Part shown: positions 50,978-60,704 of the stretch, in pieces | Layout: every line of letters starts with the position of its first letter | Position numbering within the stretch: the first letter of the stretch is position 1 | Assembly (NCBI RefSeq): GCF_001269905.1 | Contig: NZ_LHVK01000003.1 | Location: forward strand, 910,981-974,980 | Direction of reading: 5' to 3' | From: Pseudomonas corrugata | GTDB lineage: Bacteria > Pseudomonadota > Gammaproteobacteria > Pseudomonadales > Pseudomonadaceae | Length of the DNA stretch: 64,000 nt | Made by a program: the position numbers and the translations under genes | Notes under the pieces: model-generated | What the model saw: the letters and a program-made list of their open reading frames with translations, nothing else | Databases searched by the model: none | What the model was told of the DNA's origin: nothing

Positions 50978-53900
50978 CTAGGCCAGCGCCGCCAGGGCAC
51001 TGGCATGTGCAGCCCGGGCCGCGTCCATTCGTGAGCGGATGATGTCGCCCACCCGCTCGATGTACGGCTCGCGCATCATGGTCAGATGGTCGCCTTCCAC
51101 GGCCACCCGCTGCACCTGGGGCGCAATTGTCCGCCAGCCGCGATACGGGTCGTGAAAGGCGGTGCCCACCAGCTCATGGGGCGCTTGCAACACATCGGGC
51201 AGCTCGACATCCGCAGCGAACAGGGTGATCGGCAAGTCCAGCGGCGGGAAGCGGTAGTCCAGCAACGATTGCCAGTTGGCATGGAATACCTGGAACAATT
51301 GCGTCAAGGCGGTCCGGGTGATGTTGTTGTCGAAAATGCCTTGCTCGATACCGTGCCGTTTGATCGCATCGAAAGCGTCCGCATCGGTCATGGAAGAGAA
51401 GTCCAGGGCCTGGTAGTCGTATTCCTTCTGGCCGTCGCCGCTGAGCAATTCCCACATGAACCAGTTCATGAACTCGCTGCGTTCTATCCGGACCTCGCCC
51501 TGCTTGACGCGCACGATGGTATCCAGCAGGAACACGTTGTGCAGGCGCCGTCCGCGCCGCCGCAACTCGCTCGCCAGCTCATAGGCGACGATGCCGCCAT
51601 AGGACCAGCCGCCGATGTTCAGCGGGCCTTGGGGTGCGACCTGTTCAATGGCGTCTGCGTAGCACACGGCCTGGGCCTGCACCGATTGCAGCGGCTCACG
51701 GGCATCCCAGGTCCCTGGCGCTTGCAGCGCATAGAGATGAACCTGATCCTTGAGCGTCCGGGCGAGGGCGGCGTAACACAGCACATGCCCGCCGATGGGG
51801 TGGACCAGGAACAGCGTCGGCGCCCGGCCGGCATTCTTGAAGTCCACCAGCGCACCGGTGTCAGAGGGCACGGCGTCGGTCCGCTGCAGGACCTGGGCGA
51901 ACTCGGCAATGGTCGGTGCCTGGATGAAGTCGGACAGTGACGGCTCCAGGCCCTGGTGTCGGGTCAGCATGGCAACCAGTTGCACGGCCTTGAGCGAATT
52001 GCCGCCGAGCTCGAAGAAGTTGTCATGCACGCTGATGTCTTCCAGGCCCAGGGCCTCTTGCCAGTAGGCTTGCAGCAAATCCTCCATGGCGTTCCTGGGC
52101 GCGGTGAATGGGCGCAACAGAGTGGTTTGCACTTCGATCTTCTGCAGTTGCCGGCGGTCGATCTTGCCGGTGGGGCCAAGGGGTATCCGCGCGATGCCGA
52201 CGAGGGTGTTCGGCACCATGTAGTCGGGCAACGCCAGGCGCATCTCGGCCTTGAGTTGATCCAGGTCCGGCTCGCGCCCCGGCATGGCCTGGACGAAGCC
52301 CACCAAGTAGCGACTGCCGTCCGCTGCCGCCTTGTCGATGACCGCCACCTGCTGGATGTCGGCACCGAACCGGCTGGAGCCGAGCATGGCCACCTCGATC
52401 TCTCCCAGTTCGACGCGATAGCCGCGGATCTTCACCTGCGCGTCGCTGCGGCCCTGATAGACGAGGTCACCCGAAGGCAGGTAGAACCCGATGTCGCCGG
52501 TTTCATAAAGACGCCGGGTCTTGCCGTCCAACTGGCGATAGATGAAGCGCTCGTCAGTCAGGTCAGGTCGATTCCAGTAGCCGTTCGCCAGGCAGATACC
52601 TTCGATGAACAAGTCTCCTGTGACCCCGACCGGGCAGGCGTTGCCCGTGGCATCCAGGACATGCATGCGGACCCCGTCAATGGCGGTGCCAATCGGCGGC
52701 ATGCTCGGCCAGGACGCTGCGGCGCCTTCAAGCTTGAGGCAAGTGACCACATGGGCTTCGGTCGGGCCGTAGTGATTTTCCACTCGGCAATCGTCGAGGC
52801 CATCCAGCAGGTTGCGGATTTCGGCGGTGATTTTCAGCTGCTCGCCGGCCACGCTGATCTGGCGCAGCGAGGCGGGGCGGAGATCGAGTTGCTCGGCGAC
52901 TTCCGCCAACCCCTGGAAGGCGACGTAGGGCAGGAACAGCCGATTGATGTCTTGCAGCTGGATAAATTTCAGCAGCCGGATGAAGTCATAGCGCAGCCCT
53001 TCGTCGATCATGGCCAGCTCTGCACCGCAGCACAGGGTGGAGAAAATCTCCTGGAACGAGACGTCGAACGAAATGGGCGCGTACTGCAGTGTCTTCAACG
53101 GTATGCCGATGTCCTGCTGGCGGTTCTGCCAGAGCACCAGGTTGGTCAGTGCACGGTGCGGCATGGCCACGCCCTTGGGGCGTCCCGTCGAGCCCGAGGT
53201 ATAGAGCAGGTAGGCGTTATCTTCGCCTGCAATGCCGGCGGCAATCTGGGCCACCAGCTCATGACTGCGGGCCAGGTCGTCATCGAATCCGGCGGCCACG
53301 TCGTTCCAATGACGCTTGACCGTCTGGCCTGCCAGGGTGGTCGCCAGGGTGGCCGACGCATCGGCAAACAGCAGCAGGCTCGGTTGGGAGTCTTCGAGAA
53401 TCAGCCGGATACGTTCATGGGGGTAGCTCAGGTCAATCGGCACATAGGCCGCGCCCGCCTGCACCACGCCGAGCAGGGCAACGATCAGCTCGGGCGAGCG
53501 GGGCATCATGATCGCCACCCGATCGCCTTGTCCGATGCCGTGTCGGTGCAACCAACTCACCAGTTGCGCGCAGGTGTCGCTCAGTTGGCGATAGGACAGG
53601 TGGGTCTGCTCGAAGCTCACAGCGATTCGTTCGTCGTGGCCCGCCAGGCGGTCCAGCAACAAGGACGACAGATTGGCATGGGGCATTGCCGTGACCTCCG
53701 CCGGCGTGGCCTGGACGGGGTTGGGCAGCCAGGCCGGTATGCTTGGCGCGGAACCGGGCCCGGCGATCATCAGCTCAAGGGTGCGCAGCAGGTAATCGGC
53801 GTAGGCCTCGACCTGGCTGGTGGCGACCCGCGCCGTGCAGTAGTCCATTTTCAGCATCAGCGAGCCGTTGGCGGGATGGCGACCGATGGTGGTCAGCAGG

Positions 53901-56900
53901 TCATAGTTGCTGGCTTCGGTGGTGTCCCATTCGGTGAGGATTTCCTCGTCCTGCGCCAGCATGTCCTGGAGCACGTAGAAGTCGACGTAGTTGAACACCA
54001 CGTCCAGGGCCACGGCGGTTTCGCGATGGATCAGTGCGAACGGATAGCGCCGGTGGGCGAACACCTGCTGCTCTTGGGCGATCAGTGCGCGGATCATCTC
54101 AAGCCAGTTGCCGCCCTGGGTGTTGAAGCGGATGGGCAGGGTATTGAGGAACAGGCCCAGCACCGAGGCCGCATCTTCGAATTCCGGCCGACCGTGGCTG
54201 ATGACGCCACACAGCACTTCCGTCTGGTTGGACAGAATGGCTTGGGCGAAACCGTGGGCCGCCAGCAGGACCGCGCGCAACGGCAGGTCCTGGACGCGGC
54301 AGAACGCCTCGAGCCGCGCCAGGTCCGCCGGGGGCAGTTCCCGCCAGGCCGAGCGGTGCTGAACCGGGTCGGGGGCGACCACGGAGACCCAACTGGTCAT
54401 GGAGGCGGCCGGTGCATCGCGCAGGTATTCGCTCCAGAAGTGGCGGTGGACGTCGGACGCCATGGCTTCCCGCTCCAGGACGGCGAAGTCGGCAGGGGTG
54501 GTGGTCAGCGCGGGCAGTGCGTCCGTACCGGGTTCCGCGGTATAGAGCCTGATCAGGTCACGCATGAGGGTGGCGACGCTCCAGCCATCGAGAATCGCAT
54601 GATGGAAACTCAACACCAGGTCGATTTCCTGGGCCGCGACAAACACGCAGAACTGATACAGCGGCGCCCGTTGCCAGTCTTCGCGGTAGCGCTTGCGCTC
54701 CTCCACATAGGCATCAATCGCCTGGGCCCTGGCTTCAGGGCTCAGTGACACGGCGTCGATGACTTGCACCGGCGGTTCGACGCTTGAATGAATCCGGGCC
54801 ATGGGGGTTTCGGCATGGCCGATGTCGAACGACATGCGCAATGCCGGGTGACGGCGGATCAACGCGCGGCAGGCGCGGTCCCAGGCGAGCGGATCCCAGC
54901 GCAGGCGCAGGCGGTAGCGGAAGATGTCGTGATAGATCGCCGAATCCGGGTGCATCATCGAGTGGTAGATCATCCCGACCTGCAGTTGCGAGGCGGCAAA
55001 AACATCCTCGAACTCACCTTCATTGGTCAGGCGGATCGCCTCCGGCACCTGGGCGAACGGGGCGACATGGGCCGAGGGCGACAGGTCTGCCGGCGCGACG
55101 GCCTGCGCCTGCAGGCTCTGGGCCAGTTCAGCGATGGTCGGGTGCTGATAGACCTGTGCCAGCGTCAGGCCGATCCCGTGTTCACGGGCCTTGATCTGCA
55201 AGTGGATGACTTTCAGGGAGTCGCCACCGAGCATGAAGTAATTGTCGTGAACGCCGGGCACGGGGCGTTGCAGATTGTCTGCCCAGAGCTCGGCCAGTGC
55301 CTGTTCCAGAGCGTTGCGCGGTTCGGTTGCGTCGGTGCTGCCGAAGGATTGCGCGGGTTCCGGCAAGGCCTTGCGGTCGAGCTTGCCGTTGGCGTTCAAG
55401 GGCAATTGTTCGAGCTGGATCAGGTGCCGGGGCACCATGTAGTCGGGCACGTGCTGGCGCAAAGTTGTACTCAGGGCCTGGGGTGACAGCACGCAATCGG
55501 ATTCGCCCACCAGGTAGGCGCTGAGGCAGGCATCGCCTTCGCTTTCCTGGCGCGCAATGACCACGACTTCCTTGACGCCTGCGCATGCCGCCAGGCGCGC
55601 TTCGATCTCACCGAGCTCGATACGCAGGCCACGGATCTTCACCTGGAAGTCGTTGCGACCCAGGTATTCGATGCTGCCGTCGGCCAGCCAGCGACCCAGG
55701 TCGCCGGTCTTGTACAGGCGCGCCTGCGGGTCGGCCTGGAACGGGTCGCGGATGAACCGTTCGGCGGTCAGTTGCTCACGGTTCAAGTAACCCCGTGCGA
55801 CCCCTATACCGCCGATGTGAAGCTCGCCGGTGATGCCCGGCGGCAACAGTTGCAGGTTGGCGTCGAGGATGTACAGCTGGGTATTGGCGATCGGTTGGCC
55901 GATGGGGACGATGCCCGGGTGCACGTCGGGCCGGCAATGCCAGGCCGTCACGTCGATGGCCGCCTCGGTGGGGCCATAGAGGTTGTGCAACTGCACCCCT
56001 GGCAGGCGCTCGAAGAAACGCGTCTGCAATGCATAAGGCAAGGCTTCGCCACTGCACAGGACTTTTCGCAGGTCTGGCAGCGGTTGCGCCGTGACCTGAT
56101 CGAGGAACACTTGCAACATCGATGGCACGAAATGCAGCAGGGTGATGCCGGCACTCGCCATGATGTCCAGCAGGTAGCGGGGGTCCTGATGCCCGCCGGG
56201 AGCGGCGACCACCAGTTGCGCGCCACTGAGCAGCGGCAGGAAAAACTCCCAGACGGACACGTCGAAACTGAACGGGGTTTTTTGCAGGACACGGCTGTGT
56301 TCATCGACCTGGTAAGCGTCGCGGGCCCAGAGCAATCGGTTCACCACCCCGTCATGCTGGTTCATGACGCCTTTGGGCAGGCCGGTGGAGCCGGAGGTGT
56401 AGATCACGTAGGCCAGGTGCCGGGGCGTCAACCCTAGCGCGATGGGGTCCGGGTTGTGCTGCGGTTGCCGGGACAGGTGCTCGAGATCGGTATCCAGGCA
56501 CAGCATTGGCATTGTCACCGCGGGCAGATTCGAGAGCAACGTGCGCGTGGTGATCAGTGCGCTGGGGGCACTGTCGCTCAACATGTGGCGCAAGCGGTCG
56601 GCAGGATAGCCCGGGTCCAGGGGCACGTAGGCGCCGCCCGCCTTGAGAATGCCCAGCAGGCCCACCACCATTTCCAGGCTGCGCTCCAGGCAGATGGCAA
56701 CCCGTGCGTCAGGGCCGATGCCTGTTTCGAGCAGGGCATGAGCTACCTGATTGGCCCGTCGGTTAAGTTCATCGTAGGTCAGCGCCTGGTCTTCGAAGCG
56801 TACCGCTGTGGCTTCGGGATGCGCGGCTACCTGGGCTTCGATCAACTGATGAAGCAGTACCTCCCTGGGGTAGTCGACAGCCGTGTGGTTCCATTCATTG

Positions 56901-58243
56901 ACCACCCGGTAGCGTTCGGCAGGAGGCATGATGTCGAGGGCGTTGACTGGCACTTCGAAATCATCGACCACACAGTGCAGCGCCGTCATGAAACGCTGCT
57001 GCAAGGTCTCGATCTGCGCCGCGTCGAACCAGGCTTCGTTGTAGATGAAGTGCATCCACACATCATCGTCCGGCGCGGCTTCGCGAATGTGCATCGACAG
57101 GGGCATCTGTTCGTAGCCATTGCTGAGTTTGACCGGTTGGGCGGGGGCGGTCCCGTACCAGGTGTCCTGGTCTTGTTCGTAGGACACCACCAGGTCGAAC
57201 AATTGCCGACGGCCGACATTCTGCAGGCCGAGCTCACGGTTCAGTTCGCTCAATGGATAGCGTTGATGACGATAGTCCTGCTTGAGTGTCAAGGCGATCC
57301 TGGTCACCAGCTCACTGAAACTCAGTTCGGTGCCCAGGCTGAGGCGTACCGGGCTCATGCCGACGAACAGGCCGAGGGTGGCCTTGTGTGTGGCATTGGC
57401 TCGGTTGAGGACCGGCATGCCGATCACGATTTCATCGCGTTGGGTAATACGCGCGAAATAGCTGTAGAGCAGCCCCAACATGGCATGGAAAACCGTCGCC
57501 TGCCCGCAGGCCTTCGCCCGTTCGCCGAGACGATTGTAGAGCGCACGGGGCAAGCGCCAGGCGTGGTTCTGGCTGGGGGCCAGGCGTTGCTCGAAGCGAC
57601 CGGGGTGACGGGGTGCGAGCAGGGGCTCGGGCACGCTGTGGTATTTGTCCAGCCAGTATTGGCGCTGACGCTGGAAGGCAGGTGAGTCTTTGTCGTTCTT
57701 ATGTTGCTCGACATACGCCCGGTAGGTCGGTGCCGGCAGCGACGCTTCCGCCGGATCCAATGCGGCGGTGTAGGCTTCGCTGATCGCTCGGCCGATCATG
57801 GCGAAGGACCAGCCGTCGATGATCAGGTGGTGGCAGTTGACGAAAAAGTAATGGAGGTCTTCGCGAACCTTGATCAGGTCCGTGCGAAACAGCAGTCCGC
57901 CTTCAAAGGAAAACGGTGTTTGCAGGTTGACTTGCAGCAGGGCCAGGGCGCTGGCCTGCGGATTGGCTTCTGCTGACACATCGTGCAAGGTCAGCGATGC
58001 GCTGGCCGATTCAAGGAAGCGTTGTCGCGGCAGGGGGTGCTCCGCCGAGCCGGGTACCAGTTGAATGCGCAGAGCGTCGTGACGACTGATCACCTGGTCG
58101 ATCGCCTGTTGCAACTTTGCGGCGTCGACCGGGCCGTTGATGCAGGCATACCCGCCAATGTTGTACAGCGGGCTGTCGCCGTGCAGCACTTGATCCAGCC
58201 AGATGTCCAGTTGCGGGGCGGTAAGCGGGTAGAGCACGTCCAT
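50978..58243 (-). CDS. braB: Bimodular NRPS (C-A-T-C-A-T-TE), predicted Ser-Pro, BraB-like
   Basis: A 2421-residue synthetase starting MDVLYPLTAPQLDIW (ATG 58243, AAGGA upstream). Module 1: condensation HHLIIDGW (about 138), adenylation YTSGSTGLPKG (about 617), carrier LGGDSLK (about 1005). Module 2: HHAILDGW (about 1215), YTSGSTGRPKG (about 1683), LGGNSLK (about 2082). Thioesterase GGWSYGG (about 2214). By manual reading the first A domain gives the code DVWHLSLIDK, the serine code. The second gives DVQFSAHVVK, closest to proline. An N-terminal condensation domain suggests acylation of Ser. This fits BraB of brabantamide synthesis. Confidence 0.85.
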   Translation of the reverse strand: MDVLYPLTAPQLDIWLDQVLHGDSPLYNIGGYACINGPVDAAKLQQAIDQVISRHDALRIQLVPGSAEHPLPRQRFLESASASLTLHDVSAEANPQASALALLQVNLQTPFSFEGGLLFRTDLIKVREDLHYFFVNCHHLIIDGWSFAMIGRAISEAYTAALDPAEASLPAPTYRAYVEQHKNDKDSPAFQRQRQYWLDKYHSVPEPLLAPRHPGRFEQRLAPSQNHAWRLPRALYNRLGERAKACGQATVFHAMLGLLYSYFARITQRDEIVIGMPVLNRANATHKATLGLFVGMSPVRLSLGTELSFSELVTRIALTLKQDYRHQRYPLSELNRELGLQNVGRRQLFDLVVSYEQDQDTWYGTAPAQPVKLSNGYEQMPLSMHIREAAPDDDVWMHFIYNEAWFDAAQIETLQQRFMTALHCVVDDFEVPVNALDIMPPAERYRVVNEWNHTAVDYPREVLLHQLIEAQVAAHPEATAVRFEDQALTYDELNRRANQVAHALLETGIGPDARVAICLERSLEMVVGLLGILKAGGAYVPLDPGYPADRLRHMLSDSAPSALITTRTLLSNLPAVTMPMLCLDTDLEHLSRQPQHNPDPIALGLTPRHLAYVIYTSGSTGLPKGVMNQHDGVVNRLLWARDAYQVDEHSRVLQKTPFSFDVSVWEFFLPLLSGAQLVVAAPGGHQDPRYLLDIMASAGITLLHFVPSMLQVFLDQVTAQPLPDLRKVLCSGEALPYALQTRFFERLPGVQLHNLYGPTEAAIDVTAWHCRPDVHPGIVPIGQPIANTQLYILDANLQLLPPGITGELHIGGIGVARGYLNREQLTAERFIRDPFQADPQARLYKTGDLGRWLADGSIEYLGRNDFQVKIRGLRIELGEIEARLAACAGVKEVVVIARQESEGDACLSAYLVGESDCVLSPQALSTTLRQHVPDYMVPRHLIQLEQLPLNANGKLDRKALPEPAQSFGSTDATEPRNALEQALAELWADNLQRPVPGVHDNYFMLGGDSLKVIHLQIKAREHGIGLTLAQVYQHPTIAELAQSLQAQAVAPADLSPSAHVAPFAQVPEAIRLTNEGEFEDVFAASQLQVGMIYHSMMHPDSAIYHDIFRYRLRLRWDPLAWDRACRALIRRHPALRMSFDIGHAETPMARIHSSVEPPVQVIDAVSLSPEARAQAIDAYVEERKRYREDWQRAPLYQFCVFVAAQEIDLVLSFHHAILDGWSVATLMRDLIRLYTAEPGTDALPALTTTPADFAVLEREAMASDVHRHFWSEYLRDAPAASMTSWVSVVAPDPVQHRSAWRELPPADLARLEAFCRVQDLPLRAVLLAAHGFAQAILSNQTEVLCGVISHGRPEFEDAASVLGLFLNTLPIRFNTQGGNWLEMIRALIAQEQQVFAHRRYPFALIHRETAVALDVVFNYVDFYVLQDMLAQDEEILTEWDTTEASNYDLLTTIGRHPANGSLMLKMDYCTARVATSQVEAYADYLLRTLELMIAGPGSAPSIPAWLPNPVQATPAEVTAMPHANLSSLLLDRLAGHDERIAVSFEQTHLSYRQLSDTCAQLVSWLHRHGIGQGDRVAIMMPRSPELIVALLGVVQAGAAYVPIDLSYPHERIRLILEDSQPSLLLFADASATLATTLAGQTVKRHWNDVAAGFDDDLARSHELVAQIAAGIAGEDNAYLLYTSGSTGRPKGVAMPHRALTNLVLWQNRQQDIGIPLKTLQYAPISFDVSFQEIFSTLCCGAELAMIDEGLRYDFIRLLKFIQLQDINRLFLPYVAFQGLAEVAEQLDLRPASLRQISVAGEQLKITAEIRNLLDGLDDCRVENHYGPTEAHVVTCLKLEGAAASWPSMPPIGTAIDGVRMHVLDATGNACPVGVTGDLFIEGICLANGYWNRPDLTDERFIYRQLDGKTRRLYETGDIGFYLPSGDLVYQGRSDAQVKIRGYRVELGEIEVAMLGSSRFGADIQQVAVIDKAAADGSRYLVGFVQAMPGREPDLDQLKAEMRLALPDYMVPNTLVGIARIPLGPTGKIDRRQLQKIEVQTTLLRPFTAPRNAMEDLLQAYWQEALGLEDISVHDNFFELGGNSLKAVQLVAMLTRHQGLEPSLSDFIQAPTIAEFAQVLQRTDAVPSDTGALVDFKNAGRAPTLFLVHPIGGHVLCYAALARTLKDQVHLYALQAPGTWDAREPLQSVQAQAVCYADAIEQVAPQGPLNIGGWSYGGIVAYELASELRRRGRRLHNVFLLDTIVRVKQGEVRIERSEFMNWFMWELLSGDGQKEYDYQALDFSSMTDADAFDAIKRHGIEQGIFDNNITRTALTQLFQVFHANWQSLLDYRFPPLDLPITLFAADVELPDVLQAPHELVGTAFHDPYRGWRTIAPQVQRVAVEGDHLTMMREPYIERVGDIIRSRMDAARAAHASALAALA

Positions 58244-58337
58244 GTTCGTCGTCCTTTTCAAAGCCCTGACAGAAGAACGGCTGGCGTTCTCCTGTCGGTG
58301 GCTGTTTCATCCATGATTGCGCTGGGCGATGTCGGCC

Positions 58338-59600
58338 TCAGGCAGCGCGTGACCTGGCAGACCGGGCGAGCGCCTCGATCTGCAGGGCTGCCGCTTCACT
58401 GGCGCTGTCACCGCTCGGAATCAACGTGCGGTAGCGGTCGCAACTGGCGCGTACTTCCTGGCTGTTCAAGACCTTGTCCAGCGCTGCGGCCAGCGACTCG
58501 GCGGAGGCGGGCGGGAAGACCCGCATGCCACAGCCCAGACGTTCCATTCGTGCAGCATTGTCGAACTGGTCGTGAGCGAATGGCGTGGCGATCTGCGGCA
58601 CGCCGGCGGCCATGGCCAGGGCCGTGGTCCCGACACCGCCGTGATGCACCAGCGCCGCGCTGTGGGGCAGGATGCGACTCATCGGCACGTAGCGCCGTAC
58701 CAGGATTCTGCCTTCACCGGATACTGAAGGACCCACCGACTGGCTGGTCAGGAACACGCCGCGGCGGTTGACCAGCTTCAGCGCCTGAACCGCCGCGGTG
58801 AAATATTGCTCGCCGTTGACCATGGTCGAGCCCGGGGTGAACACCACTGGAGATGCCTCGTTCAGGAAGTCTTCCAGTTCGGCGTCGAGCGGTTGCAGAC
58901 CCGACTCGTCGAACAATGGGAAGCCGGTCAGGACGGTCTGGGCAGGCCAGTCATGTTGCACCGGGGCAAACCACTCCGGAAACAACCCCAGCACCCGGTC
59001 AGGCGAGGAAATCCATTGGCTGATGATGCGTTTGGTCGGCGCGAGCCCCAGTTCGCGGCGGAAGCTGTTGAGCTCAGGCGCCATGACTCGGTCGAGAAAT
59101 GCCCGTTCGATCATTCCCAGCAGCAGCCGCTTCACGGGATAAGGCACGAAGGCCGGCAGGTTGGCGCCCGGTGGATGGGTCGAGGGCGCTGCGGCCGACC
59201 AGAAACCGAACGGCGACACCTGTGCGGTGATCAGCGGGACACCGTGCTTTTCCTGCAGCAGACGCGCCGAGAATGCCCACAGGGAACCCAGCATGACTGT
59301 CTCGTCGTCACAGGCCTGTTCCAGCAGCCGGTACTGTTCACGCAGGGTGCTGGCGATGGTTTTCCAGAGGGTCGGCAGTGACGTGCGCGGATGCCACAGC
59401 GCCGGGTCAGCCATGACCTCGTCATATTCCTCACGGGTACCCAATGGCAAGAAATTGAAACCACAGCGCTCGATCAACGGCGCGAACGCCGCGCTGGCGC
59501 AAAACGTGACCCGGTGCCCGCGTGCCACCAGCGTGCGGCCGATGCCGACAAATGGATGAACGTCACCGGCTGAGCCGACGGCCGTAATGATCACATGCAT
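58338..59600 (-). CDS. braA: Family-1 glycosyltransferase, BraA-like
   Basis: A 420-residue GT-B enzyme. The start MHVIITAVGSAGDVHPFVGIG (ATG 59600, GGAGG 7 nt upstream) is chosen over a longer frame. The acceptor half contains LPLGTREEYDEVM. The donor half has VVFTPGSTMVNGEQYF, the UGT-type YVPMSRILPHSAALVHHGGVGTTALAMAAGVPQIATPFAHDQFDNAARM, whose His-Gly-Gly contacts the sugar nucleotide. It resembles rhamnosyltransferase RhlB and macrolide GTs. In brabantamide the lipid carries rhamnose. It precedes the NRPS by 94 bp and has its own promoter element. Confidence 0.83.
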   Translation of the reverse strand: MHVIITAVGSAGDVHPFVGIGRTLVARGHRVTFCASAAFAPLIERCGFNFLPLGTREEYDEVMADPALWHPRTSLPTLWKTIASTLREQYRLLEQACDDETVMLGSLWAFSARLLQEKHGVPLITAQVSPFGFWSAAAPSTHPPGANLPAFVPYPVKRLLLGMIERAFLDRVMAPELNSFRRELGLAPTKRIISQWISSPDRVLGLFPEWFAPVQHDWPAQTVLTGFPLFDESGLQPLDAELEDFLNEASPVVFTPGSTMVNGEQYFTAAVQALKLVNRRGVFLTSQSVGPSVSGEGRILVRRYVPMSRILPHSAALVHHGGVGTTALAMAAGVPQIATPFAHDQFDNAARMERLGCGMRVFPPASAESLAAALDKVLNSQEVRASCDRYRTLIPSGDSASEAAALQIEALARSARSRAA

Positions 59601-59682
59601 AAGGTTCCCTCCAGAGTGATCTTGCGGTTGTAGGCCACCCTGATCTGCAGCGATCAGAGACCGTCCGTGGACTCCGTCCACT

Positions 59683-59764
59683 AAAACGGTTCAGCCTGTC
59701 GGGGGGCATTAAGCATTGGCGGGGAGCAAAAGTCTGTGGCGGAAAATGGGGACACTCGACGGTT
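59683..59764 (-). promoter_or_regulatory. Shared promoter element, glycosyltransferase copy
   Basis: Read toward braA it gives CCGTC, GTGTCCCC, TTTTCC, ACAGACTTTT, 10 nt, AATGCTTAAT, then GGCTGAACCG. The block order and 10-nt and 21-nt offsets equal those upstream of luxR. The -10-like CTTAAT (59708-59713) would give a leader of about 100 nt before the ATG at 59600. It is likely the start of the braABC transcript. Confidence 0.62.
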
Positions 59765-59826
59765 GGTAGGCGTGCGCCTCGGATTCCTGCGAGGTGCACA
59801 AATACAGCGTCCAATCGCCAATCCTC

Positions 59827-60660
59827 TGTGGGAGCGGGCTTGCTCGCGAAAGCGGAGTGTCTGCCACGGAGATGTTGACTGTGCCGCCGCCATCGCGGGC
59901 AAGCCCGGCTCCCACAGGGTCTGGTGGTGTATGCAAAAGCTGCGTACACCCCAAATCTCCTGTGGGAGCGAGCCTGCTCGCGAAAGCGGAGTGCCTGTTA
60001 TGTAGATGTTGAATGTGCCGCCGTCTTCGCGGGCAAGCCCGGCTCCCACAGGGTCTGGTGGTGTGTGCAAAAGCTGCGTACACCTCAAGTCCAATGTGGG
60101 AGCGAGCCTGCTCGCGATAGCGGAGTGTTTGCCACAGAGATGTTGAATGTGCCGCCGTCTTCGCGGGCAAGCCCGGCTCCCACAGGGTCTGGTGGTGTGT
60201 GCAAAAGCTGCGTACACCTCAAGTCCAATGTGGGAGCGAGCCTGCTCGCGATAGCGGAGTGTCTGTCATGCAGATGTTGAATGTGCCGCCGTCTTCGCGG
60301 GCAAGCCCGGCTCCCACAGGGTCTGGTGGTGTGTGCAAAGGCTGCGTACACCTCAAGTCCAATGTGGGAGCGAGCCTGCTCGCGATAGCGGAGTGTCTGT
60401 CATGCAGATGTTGAATGTGCCGCCGCCATCGCGGGCAAGCCCGGCTCCCACAGGGTCTGGTGGTGTGTGCAAAGACTGCGTACACCTCAAGTCCAATGTG
60501 GGAGCGAGCCTGCTCGCGATAGCGGAGTGTCTGCCACAGAGATGTTGAATGTGCCGCCGTCTTCGCGGGCAAGCCCGGCTCCCACAGGGGCTGGTGGTGT
60601 GTGCAAAGGCTGCGTACACCTCAAGTCGAATGTGGGAGCGAGCCTGCTCGCGATAGCGGT
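59827..60660. repeat. Tandem REP-pair array, 134-bp period, seven copies
   Basis: The REP start TGTGGGAGCG recurs at 59827, 59961, 60095, 60229, 60363, 60497 and 60631, exactly 134 bp apart. Each of the first six units holds REP, a spacer with AGATGTTGAATGTGCCGCC, the inverted REP GGCAAGCCCGGCTCCCACAG, and GGTGTGTGCAAAGGCTGCGT. The seventh is cut short. Short frames across the array are a by-product of the repeats, and no gene lies here. It separates the NRPS 3' end from the bra promoter. Confidence 0.95.
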
Positions 60661-60704
60661 AGGTCAGCCAGCGTCCATGCTGACTGACTTGCGCAAACCC
60701 GATC

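Noticed and set aside
51956..54748. 930-codon frame antisense to the NRPS
   Set aside because: It lies wholly inside the confirmed synthetase gene and has no recognisable domain.
59827..60660. CRISPR array
   Set aside because: The unit is 134 bp with palindromic REP cores and near-identical spacers; there are no variable spacers and no cas genes.
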